This document shows positions 55,100 to 64,000 of a stretch of DNA of 64,000 bases, one piece after another. Within the stretch, counting starts at the first letter, position 1, and each line of letters starts with the position of its first letter. The notes beneath the pieces were generated by a model, which ran no database searches, had not been told where the DNA came from, and saw only the letters and a list, made by a program, of their open reading frames with translations. Source of the stretch: Diphasiastrum complanatum (lineage: Eukaryota > Streptophyta > Lycopodiopsida > Lycopodiales > Lycopodiaceae); the NCBI GenBank assembly GCA_029204225.1, contig CM055094.1:14016928-14080927 (forward strand), read 5' to 3'. A program made the translations under genes and the position numbers.

Positions 55100-56005
55100 T
55101 ATTGGTGGCCAAGTATTGACTGTCAAGGATGTATCAAATTTTATTCATTCATGTGATCCATGCCAGAAATCTGGTAAGCCTACAAAAGCAATGAATTGGC
55201 CGTTGACACCAATCCTGCTCTTGCACCATTCGAAAAGTGGGGGATTGACTTTGTCGGTCCAATCAGACCTATTACCCGACATACGAAATGTCGTTATATT
55301 CTAGTTGCCACAGATTATGCTACAAGAACGTTGAAGCAGAGGCGACAAAACGAAACGATGCAAAAACTGTCGCGACATCCTTATTCAAAAGTATAATCAC
55401 AAGATATGGTTGTCCACTCGAACTAGTAAGTGACCGAGGTACACATTTTCTAAATGACACTATACGGTTGCTGACAACTTATTTCCTGATCAAACACAGA
55501 AAAACTACATCGTATAATCCAAAAGCAAACGGGTTGACAGAAAGAGCTAATGGAATCTTATATAAGATCATGACTAGAATTACTATTGCACATGCAACAG
55601 ATTGGGATCAAAAACTACCATCAGTTTTCCGATTGAATTCGAGATGAAAACCTTTCGTATTCAAGCTCAACGAACAGATGCAGAATGTGTAAACGAAAGG
55701 CTGACTAATATTGAAAAACTAGCTGAAGCTTGAGAGACTTCACAAAAACTAAAGGAGGAAATCCAGAAATAAATAAAGAAGAAATATGACAGTCATATAA
55801 AAAAAAAGGCTATTAAAGTTGATGATTATGCGCTGATATATGACAATTGCCATAAAAAGTTTCCTGGAAAACTCCATATGCGATGGCTTGGACCGTATAA
55901 AGTCATAGAGGTGTTTGACAATGGTTCTGTGCAACTTCAATCACTTGAAGGTGAACTATTACCGACACATATTAACGGGTCCAGACTGAAGAAATACTAC
56001 CTTTG
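55100..56005 (+). pseudogene. Integrase of element F
   Basis: Fragments in shifting frames: [20 protein letters not shown] with the CxxC of the zinc domain, [20 protein letters not shown] and [11 protein letters not shown] with the first catalytic region, YGCPLELVSDRGTHFLNDTI with the second aspartate, NPKANGLTERANGILYKIMT with the glutamate, and MRWLGPYKVIEVFDNGSVQL then HINGSRLKKYY at the C-terminus. At least four frame changes. The ending is like family C (VNGSRLRKFW), again linking the two families. Confidence 0.87.
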
Positions 56006-56009
56006 ACCA

Positions 56010-56640
56010 GAATTTTTATTTTTTTTAATTTTTAATTTTTAATATTTTCTAGTATTTTTCTGAAATTAATCGTGAATTTTCTTTTATTTTGTCTAAATTT
56101 TTTTCACGACTTTTCTTTTATTTTTTCTAAAAATTTTTGTGAAATTTTCGAGAATTTTTCTTGACTTCTCTCAATCTTTTAATATCATTTTAAAAGTATT
56201 TTTGAGAACTTTTTGAGATTTTTTCGCGACACTAAATTTGTTAATCAAATTTTTTTATATCATTTTTGAGAATTTTTCTAGAATCTTTCTAGCATTATCT
56301 CCAGCTTTTCGAGAAATTTTCTAGTATGTTGCTAAAATTTTCGAGAAATTTTCGTGAGTTTCTGTAACATTTTTTTAAGATCCTTCGAGAAAGTTTCTCG
56401 AAACTTTCTAGAATATTTCTAGCATATTTTCGAGAATCTTTCGAGAATATTTTGACCTACTTTTTTGTATCCCTCCATTAAAGATGATGGCCACATGATC
56501 ATCATTATTCGCACATGTGTACGCTCACAGATATTGTTTCTCCTTAATTTATTTTTTCTTTTTACAAACGGTCTTCCGTCATTAAAGATCGATCTGACAA
56601 ATTATAGTTTCAAACACTGAGCCATGCACATCCTCCATAA
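56010..56640 (+). repeat. Pol-ORF3 spacer with repeated TTCnnGAA palindromes
   Basis: A T-rich stretch. Between about 56145 and 56455 the 8-mer TTCnnGAA (TTCGAGAA, TTCTAGAA, TTCTCGAA) occurs nine times, densest at 56385-56455. It resembles heat-shock elements, which are alternating GAA/TTC blocks, although the third block is usually one base out of register. It sits upstream of ORF3, where a promoter for that ORF might lie. No coding frame. Confidence 0.7.
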
Positions 56641-56841
56641 ATGAAAGTGGCAAATGTCAAGTCACCATGCCACATCATCATCCCTTCCACACCGCTACTG
56701 TTTATCAGAGTTATTTTTCATTTTTCTTCTTTGCACTTTCTACCTACGAGTTTATGCTTTTCTGTGCTCATTCTCTTTGCGATCAAAGCACTCTTTTGCG
56801 AACTATTGCAATCTACGAAGCTATTGTTGAACATTCAAACA

Positions 56842-58474
56842 ATGGCTTCCAGATCAGGTTCGAGCTCTAATATCATTTGGAAAGCACACTCAGGAATCCG
56901 TCTGGAATCCATCTAGTCCTTTTTGGATCGATGCAGGTTGGGTGATTTGAAAGTGGACCCCTCCATCATCCTCTCTGAAGTCAGTACAGAGTTTGTGAAC
57001 TCTATCCATTCCATTTCGGAGGAGAAATTCAAAGTTCATGTACGAGACAAACTCTTCACCATCTCTGAAGATTTGTTTTGCACAGCCCTCGGACTACCAT
57101 TGGATGGAAAGCTGGTTGCAACAAATAAAGAGCCGGTGGATGAAGCTGTCCACTTTTTGAGCAACTGCTTCGTACCCATGAAGGGGTACAAACTTTCTAT
57201 GATCCGAGATGCCACATTCAACCTGTTTTGTACATACGCAAACCAAGCCATATTTTTGACGGATGCTGATGCGACAATTTCAGTGCAAAATTCTGGTTAC
57301 ATATTGGATGCGCTTGCGGGTAATCCAGTATGCTTTGGCGTTATCACTTACCAAGACTTTTTGCGATGGATCAAACATCAAAAGCTTTTTGGAGTCGGAG
57401 CCCATGTCTTTCGCCTGTGCGCTCATTTTTAAATTTTGACCGAGCCAGAGAAAATACTGCTGACGGGAAGGATGTTGGCTCCCAAGCCAATTGATCTTTC
57501 CAGTCTTATTTTTGTACCTATTCCGGTTCCAGTTGATTTGTGTATGTACAAAACAGGTTGAATTGTACATCTACAGGAGGAGCGAATGACAAGATTAAAG
57601 ACAGAAGCTGCTTTGTCCCCGAACACCACTGCAGGGTCAATCACTATCGATCTCACGAAGCTAAACCAACTCCAAGACCAGATGCTTGAAAATTTTCGAG
57701 TCGAGTTCTTACAACCGCTCGAGGATGCGAAGGCTCTTGTCAAGGAAGAGTTGGCGGAGCTAAAGGTGCTCTCCAATGATGCCACCCCATCTTGCAGCGG
57801 GCCCGATGCACATGATGAACTCCATCTTCAGGCCCTGCTGCGAATTGATGAACTCACACAACAACTCCAAGCTGTGCCTGCCTGCACCGGAGCCTCAGAC
57901 CATCTAGAATTCTTGGAGGTTGTCGTGAAGATTGACCAACTCGAACAGGAGCTGTTGAACCAAAAGCAACAAATGGAAGATCAAAAGCTGGCTGCTGAGT
58001 TGCAAACTCAAGATTTGGCAACTACATCCACACAGCCAAAGCGAATGCGATGAAATCCGTTGAAGGTATGTGCTGATAGATTCCGTGCATTTGCTGAACG
58101 CCTCTGGAAATGGTGTCCACATGCTTTTAATATTGAGTTGCAATGGTGTGTGGATTACATGATGCTACCAGGCGTAGTAGGCATCGCCTTCGACGACTGG
58201 AAGCGACCGTGGGAGAAGGACGACTTTCTCTAGTTATAGGCCCAGCTCACTATCGAGCAGAAAGGATGTCTCTGTTGGGGCATAATCCAAGGTAAATTCT
58301 AGGTCGTACCTTTCGGATCGGCAGAGTTATACATAGGCTCTTCGGCTATGTATGCTCTCGAATATATTCGAATCAAAGAACTTCAATTTTTGCGAAACGA
58401 AGATAATAAGCGACATTTTTGGAAGCGAAAGTCGCAGTTTCAGCTATACAAACCACAAGCGCTTGCAAAAATTT
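56842..58474 (+). pseudogene. Third ORF (ORF3) of element F
   Basis: One frame stays in register from ATG 56842 (MASRSGSSSNIIWKAHSGIR) to about 58474, some 540 codons, with eight stops (five TAG, two TGA, one TAA) and no frameshift seen. Residues 40-190 form a globular region: SEEKFKVHVRDKLFTISEDL, CTALGLPLDGKL, SMIRDATFNLFCTYANQAIF. Then comes a coiled coil (LNQLQDQMLENFRVEFLQPL, KIDQLEQELLNQKQQMEDQK). A Trp-rich tail FAERLWKWCPHAFNIELQW follows. VRDKxFTxSEDLxxxALGLP resembles the plant transposon protein domain of Athila-type elements. The same plan occurs in family C at 25573-27528. Function unknown. Confidence 0.72.
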
Positions 58475-59258
58475 AGGTGCATTCGACGATGCAGGTTTGT
58501 TGATAAATATAAATATGGCTTATCCGGTATTATTCAGTCTATATGTGGATTGGGAGCGAAACCTTGTAGAATATTTTGCGGAGATTCGACATAATTTGCA
58601 AGATAGAAAGAAGTCATTCTGTTATAAGCAATTCTGTACATATACATTTTGGCAGTTTGGTATCTTTGCGGCGAAGACATTATTTTTTGTTCAGAATCTT
58701 TATGTTAAAAGCAATTTTATTAGATTTTCAGCTCGTTACTGTAAAAAAATCACTCTACGAAGTGCTTCAAACGAAGATACCAAGTTAACCCAAGAGCTGT
58801 TCGATGGAACATTACTCCCATTTAAGTTAGAAGAATTCGGCAACTTACCAGTTGGCCACTATACAAAATCAAAAGAAGACTTGCTTTTGATCGAAGTTCA
58901 ACAGTACTTGGAGCTTGTTCAGAAGTTATATGAAGAACTAAATCATTCATGAATATTCATTCGTGTCTTTGTCGTGATGATGTTTCTATGGGATGCTGAA
59001 TTTTTGAAGCTTAAAGATGTTTTGAAGTTTGATTCTAGTTTTCATCAACAATTCAAAGATCAACTCAAAACAACCTATTCAAGTAAAGAAACAACAAGAC
59101 ACATATTCTCTAAGATGAAGAAATATCTAAAGGACGAAATACACGAAGAAACATCTTTTTGCCTCAACGAAAATCTGACCAACAAGAACGTTTCTCGAAT
59201 ACTCCTCGAAATAAAGATGATATTCCATGCGGATGTTTCACATTTGAGGAAGGGGATA
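58475..59258 (+). other. Region between ORF3 and the 3' LTR of element F
   Basis: Two overlapping frames, 58419-58952 (with FFAAKTLFFVQNLYVKSNF-like hydrophobic text and KEDLLLIEVQQYLELVQKLY) and 58974-59309 (LKFDSSFHQQFKDQLKTTYS, IFSKMKKYLKDEIHEETSF), look protein-like but match nothing I know. The second runs through the purine tract GAGGAAGGGGATA into the LTR, as in some elements whose last ORF ends in the LTR. Confidence 0.45.
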
Positions 59259-60496
59259 TGTGATGCCACGAAAATGTTAAATATTGAATACTCAAAAATG
59301 AAGATATGAGCTGGTTAAGTATAAATCATGAAGAGGCCTAAGTCGTTTTTCGGGAATATTTCTCCTAAGTACTTGCCTTGTAATCAAGGGCAAGACCTTT
59401 AAAAGGAAAAGACATTGTTTTGGACAACCTTTACTAGGTCGTCCATACAAAAAGACTAGATACGAAAAGACATGATAAACTAGAGTAACTTTAACTCATA
59501 GTTAAGTATACCTCCTATGGTATAGTTGACCGTATTTTCAGTCTAATTGTTAACTAGACCCTTTCGCGGGAGGGACGCACCTGCTGTTTTAGAGGTGTGT
59601 TTGTTCGCCCCGTAGAACATATATTGATCTCACACTTCAGTCTCGATCATCGAGAGAGAAGAGTTTATGCTTATGTAAGAGATTGAAGAAGTGAATAGAG
59701 TTTTGTGAGTTATTCTCTCTTATCTCTGTTCTCCGCACTGCTAAGTGTGAGTGATCTTGAGTCTGCTAACAATCTCTAACACATTTCATGAATTACTCTC
59801 TGATCAGACAGACGCTCTAGTGCATTACAGTCGTTTGCTGTGTTTCTGTAAAGCATGCTTTAAAGAACTGTCTTTAAACCATCTTATTCGTCTGTTGCGA
59901 ATACTTTCTTTTTGGCACTCGAATACAACTATCTTTGGTACAGTCTAGCACGGTCATTGAATAAAGCTGTATGTATACATATGAGATGACAGTCCCTGTC
60001 TGAAGAATTGAGTCTCTGATATGTTTTCCTGATTGGCATTGACATAAGTTTCTAACGTATTCTAAAACTCTTCGCGTTCTTTAACCATTAAGTTGGGCTT
60101 TAGTTGTTGAGGACTTCTGTCTAGAAACGAATAGTTCGCAAACGCGATTAATTAATTGTTTGCACAATCGCAAATACATCGAACAGTTCTCGATTCTATG
60201 TTGACACCTTAATCAGCCAGAGTGTAGTACTGTTGTACTACTCTGATAACATCTCATCTGTAGAACGCGCTTCATTCAATTCGATAGAGGCCAAATTGTT
60301 GTTCTGAATTTATTAACATTACCCATTCCAAACATAAGTAATACTGGTTACTTTTTAATGTCTGTCGACAACCAAAATAACGCTCAAAACCACTTGGCAT
60401 AATTGTACCAAAAACATAACTTTCTAACACTGTCCTCTGTGGGAACGACATTATTTACTATAAAATCTATATTAACCCTGTTGGTATAGTACGACA
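59259..60496 (+). mobile_element. 3' LTR of element F (about 1238 bp)
   Basis: Starts TGTGATGCCACG and probably ends at CA 60496. Its first 822 bp match the 5' LTR. The last part contains TTCGCAAACGCGATTAATTA, and CCTCTGTGGGAACGAC, a phrase often near the end of plant LTRs. Confidence 0.85.
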
Positions 60497-60728
60497 GAGA
60501 CGATTGTCATTAAAATGTCATGTTCGTGATGTAATCACACATCGTGGAGACAACGAGGAGTATATCATCGAGAGTTTTGATAGTTCAAATATAGGTTTTG
60601 TTTATGATGTCTCAATATGCACAAAGCCATCTTGCACCTGTCCAGATTTTTCTCGAAACATGGCTTTGAAAAAATATTTACCATGTAAACATCTGTACTT
60701 TGTTTATTTGTGTGGTGGATGTGAATGA
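60497..60728 (+). pseudogene. SWIM zinc-finger gene fragment
   Basis: An open frame reads RRLSLKCHVRDVITHRGDNE, EYIIESFDSSNIGFVYDVSI and CTKPSCTCPDFSRNMALKKY, LPCKHLYFVYL. CTCP...CKH is the CxCx(n)CxH finger of SWIM domains, found in FAR1/MULE-related transposase proteins and in some ubiquitin-pathway proteins. No ATG opens it: it begins at the right edge of element F, which seems to have landed in this exon. Whether the parent was a host gene or a Mutator-like transposase cannot be told. Confidence 0.7.
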
Positions 60729-60778
60729 GAACATGTTTATTCACCAGCCAATTTTGGGCATGCAGGATCTCTTTTATG

Positions 60779-61016
60779 TGTTAGCATTGTTGTAGCGATT
60801 ATTTTCTATCCACCTTCAATCCTAAATCCAAGCACACAAGCATCAAGGAGATGAAGAGGATTAACTTGTTGTCACAAGGAGATTCGTTCCCATGAGAGCA
60901 ATAGCATACTTCATAATCTAGCAAATGCACATGATCCACATCCAACACTAAGCATTAACACTACGATCCAGTAATACTAGCAATTAACACTACATCCATT
61001 AATACTACTCAACAAT

Positions 61017-61085
<69 letters not shown>

Positions 61086-61561
61086 CTCTCACAAAAAGTA
61101 TAACAGTGATAAACTCCAAGAAGCATCAAATCCAACAATTACCAAATCCAAAGAAGATGAGAGATAGAGGAGGAAAGAAGAAGATCAAGGACATTCCATA
61201 TCCATCCATAAGAGGCCCAGCCTGCTTGTATTGAAATGAAGAGAGAATTTACAAAATACCTTGAATCCACCACTCTATATAGTGGATTTTAGGGCTTTGG
61301 CCTCAAATCCTATTGGCCAATCTCCACCTCCCTTATTATTTGAAATTCGAATTTTGGAGGGAGCCCTTTTTATTCAATAACTTGACTATTAGACCTTGCA
61401 ACATTTAATTCTTGCAAAAAGGCCTAAAGTCCTTTTATTAACTTCTACCTAGTCAATTAACTATGTGATCATCGGGTTGGACTTACACATGCAGGGTGCC
61501 AAATCCCTCTCACTTATTAACTAAGGTTAGGATTGTCTTGGGACCCGCAAACCCTCCAACA
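60779..61561 (-). mobile_element. Probable solo LTR, 783 bp
   Basis: On the minus strand it begins TGTTGGAGGGTTTGCGGG at 61561 and ends CTAACA at 60779, a near inverted terminal repeat. A TATATAG box (about 61276-61282) and a long GA run in the transcribed part fit an LTR. The flanks (TTATG and ATTGC) do not match, so the call rests on ends and promoter only. The downstream part resembles 25430-25560. Confidence 0.5.
61021..61080. repeat. (TC)n microsatellite
   Basis: An uninterrupted run of about 30 TC units on the plus strand. Confidence 0.97.
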
Positions 61562-62278
61562 ATTGCCTTCACGTACCATGGCATAAAGATCACCAATCTT
61601 TTTTGTTTTGTTGGGTACTGTGAACCCTGAACCCTACACTATTTTTGTATTGCGAGTAAAAGCCCCTAAACTGTGTTTGTTGTCTGGCAATTCTCTTTTC
61701 TAACTTTTTGTGGATGCTTTGAAATAATGTAGAGATTGTATTTATTTTTTTATATTTCAATACAAAGCTTTGTGGTTTAATGTGGCATAATGCACTACTA
61801 CACATTGTGCAAACATTCTACTTCAACATACCCTTAAATTGCCTCTGGTTTTCTTCAAGAAAGGTTGCTGTAAATCCAAATGTGTTGTTGTCACATCGAG
61901 TTTGAATTATTTGCTTATAACTCTAAACATGGCTATTCAAAAATAGAATAACCATAAACTCGCTATACTCGCTAACAATTACTCACAAAATGTCCCCAAC
62001 CTCTGTTTTATGTAAGTTGTTTTACATGAAGGTGATGTTACTAGCTTATAGAGAGTGAAACGCGATTGGAAAATTTATCTCTTACTGTCCTTTTCAAATT
62101 GAAGTTTGTATTCAAGAATAGAGATGAACAATTGAAAGATCGTTCTATCTCTAAGTGTTTGTTTGATGTTTGAAGTTAGACTACGGATACTGATTTTCTA
62201 GGTGAGTGTTGAAAGATAAAGAAATAATTTTTGGTTTTCTTTATGTTCTGAGGACATAATCTGTCAAAGGGGAAGAAT
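61562..62278 (+). other. 3' internal end of an LTR element, non-coding
   Basis: No frame recognised. Its last 40 bp (TTTATGTTCTGAGGACATAA, then CAAAGGGGAAGAA) match the purine-tract side of element G's 3' end at 46219-46260, so this is likely the internal 3' end of a related element. Confidence 0.45.
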
Positions 62279-62420
62279 GTTACGTCCACATCCTATATAT
62301 AGGATTCGGCATAATCCTAGACTTAGATACACGGTACTCTATTGGTTACATCCCGTTATTCCGAACTAGGCCAGAAATGTAATTAATAACCTTGTGAGGA
62401 ACCATTCACACATCTTATGA
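62279..62420 (+). mobile_element. Start of an LTR related to family G
   Basis: TGTTACGTCC follows the purine tract CAAAGGGGAAGAA. A self-complementary CCTATATATAGG lies at 62294. Beyond the first seven bases it does not match the family-G LTR. The right end is unknown. Confidence 0.4.
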
Positions 62421-64000
62421 CATGTGGAGCTATTGCATGAGTTAGGATGACTATTGGCATGGTGTAGAGTATCAATAGTAATGAAAAGCATGTATGGGAA
62501 TATTTCAGACTTGCACAGGCACATGCACAAGTAAAGCAGGGGCTATATCCTCTTGTAGGAACTACTCCCATTCTAATTTGTGTGTTTTCATTGTCAGGAT
62601 TCTCTCTCTACACCTGCATCATATCCTATGGCAAGGTGGGTGATGCTATTGGAGATTGACCAGTAGCTTCTGCATGGTTGGGTGGTTTGGCTCCACTGTT
62701 ATTCCTTTGTGTGTGTCTTGTAAGCAGGATCTTGGAGGTGATTCTCTTCACACAAAGGGTGATGGTTTGTAATTTGTCTCATGAAGATGCTTTGTAAGGT
62801 CGCCATGAATGCACATTGGAAAGATGTACTTCATGCATATTGAAGCAACCATGATATTTGAGACCATTAAGCTTTTTATTTTTCAGGAACAATGTTTGTA
62901 GTGAATGGATAAAACTTGTTGATGTCATTGTCTTACAAATAACTGAATGGACATATGTTAAGAATCCAAGATGCTCTTGGTGTAATTAAAGTATTTTCTT
63001 TCATATTCAATTTTGGTTATTTCTCTTTTTTTGTGTCTAATTCTTGTAGGTCCTCTTTAGCAAGGATAATATCTTGATCACCAACTAGTTGTCTCCATAT
63101 TGATTCACAATATGTGCATAGGATCAAGCAAGTAATTAATCAAAAGGTCATTCCAATAGATAGTCATTTCATATCATTGACTAGCCTGGTCTCATATTCG
63201 GCCCAAAGTTTGTGCCAACTATATATCAAGAAGACATGTGACCTCATAATTGAGTCACATGAACATTCTTCCAATCTTGGATATTGTCCATATTAAAATG
63301 GCACACATCATAATTTTTTTGTCTTTTACAAGTTGCAAGATGTCATAGGCTTGGACACCCTTCCATATTTTAACTTCGTGTTTTTTAAATAAAAAGTGCT
63401 AACATGAGATTATCTCAAGATAGAGTTGTGTTGATCCTCATCAACACAACTATAATGAAATGTTCGTGGTGGTAAATATGCCATTGATGGCCTATGCGAC
63501 CAACTTGGGATGCATATATATACTTCTTATTGATGTTGAGTTCCATTCACGACTATATAACAACTTTCTTTATATGTATTCAATTGATCCACGGACCCAT
63601 TTTTTATCCCTTTGAATATCTTGGCATAGTTAAGGCCAATGAGCCACTATGTTTATTCATCTTATGTTGAGAGTTCACTTGCTCATTTTTATGTTTCTAG
63701 CTACTATTTGCACAAAGATTGTAAGTGGCGATAGCCCTTCCAGCACATGCATTTTCCTTATAGATAAATTGCTTCAATACCAAGTTACAAAGAAGATCTA
63801 CAAAAAAGCATCACACAATACCCAAATCGATATTGAATAGATGATTATGGAAAGACTCTTCAACCAAGAGCATTGCAAATCATTAGTATACAAACAATGG
63901 TATAATCATCATCCATGGATGCATTGCTAGATGCCTACAAGTGTCTCCTAAAGCAAAGCTTAAAAGCACTTGAATCATCATCTCTAGAATGCCTAGTAGA
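62421..64000. other. No gene recognised
   Basis: AT-rich, with short frames only (for example 63114-63296 and 63649-63840). A minus-strand PBS-like ACTTGGTATTGAAGC lies near 63770. A perfect hairpin is listed separately. Confidence 0.45.
63424..63451. repeat. Perfect 12-bp stem hairpin with 4-base loop
   Basis: AGTTGTGTTGAT, loop CCTC, ATCAACACAACT. Every base of the stem pairs. Confidence 0.9.

Larger units (their letters stand above)
52813..60496 (+). mobile_element. Ty3/gypsy element F with both LTRs, internally deleted
   Basis: Direct repeats 52813-53659 and 59259-60080 begin TGTGATGCCACG and differ by about seven bases over a sampled 140. The 3' LTR follows a purine tract (GAGGAAGGGGATA) and probably ends CA at 60496. 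Flanking pentamers GAGAG (52808-52812) and GAGAC (60497-60501) match at four of five bases, a probable target duplication. A deletion joins the 5' LTR at 53659 straight to mid-RT, removing the LTR end, PBS, gag, protease and RT start. RT end, RNase H, integrase and a third ORF remain. An SINE-like insertion sits in RT. Confidence 0.9.

Noticed and set aside
60504-60728. SWIM frame as a complete small gene
   Set aside because: It has no ATG at the proposed start (TTG), and it begins at the edge of a retrotransposon LTR, so it is a fragment.

Overview
The window reads as nuclear DNA of a land plant. It is AT-rich and packed with LTR retrotransposons of both the Ty1/copia and Ty3/gypsy superfamilies. 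It carries one intact intronless P-class PPR gene, one broken intron-containing gene that looks like a beta-class (N4/N6) DNA methyltransferase, and a scrap of a SWIM zinc-finger gene. I see nothing bacterial, plastid or mitochondrial. The long P-class PPR gene plus a possible N4-methyltransferase would suit a fern or another non-flowering plant, but this lineage call is a low-confidence inference.

Layout. 1-604: end of a decayed copia. 2.55-5.9 kb (-): chromodomain Ty3/gypsy (element A). 5.9-8.0 kb (-): gag and leader of a second Ty3 family (family C, copy 1). 8.0-9.9 kb: structured non-coding repeats. 9.9-13.25 kb (+): chromovirus B. 14.1-18.0 kb (-): the PPR gene. 18.4-19.0 kb: a 70-bp minisatellite. 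21.5-25.1 kb (+): copia E with a defined 3' LTR. 25.6-39.1 kb (-): a long family-C Ty3 element, with gag, protease, RT, RNase H, integrase and a third ORF, split by a better-preserved copia (D, 32.8-37.4 kb). 39.1-41.1 kb (+): inverted family-C integrase tail and a repeat. 41.8-45.1 kb (-): methyltransferase pseudogene with an LTR inside one intron. 46.0-52.6 kb (-): a non-coding LTR element (G), whose LTR is itself split by a 731-bp solo LTR with a target-site duplication. 52.8-60.5 kb (+): Ty3 element F, internally deleted, with both LTRs, a tRNA-derived SINE-like insertion in its RT, and a third ORF. 60.8-64.0 kb: another LTR and unassigned DNA.

Only the PPR gene looks functional. It should encode an organelle-targeted, sequence-specific RNA-binding protein. 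The most interesting points are: the methyltransferase gene, whose splice phases are still coherent and whose only in-frame stops are TGA or TAG; a third ORF shared by two Ty3 elements, which has kept its reading frame over 500-650 codons despite many nonsense codons; the 86-bp SINE-like insertion with a perfect 14-bp duplication; and clusters of TTCnnGAA palindromes in several transposon regulatory segments.

All family names come from motifs read by eye. No database search was run. Boundaries given without LTR ends are approximate.
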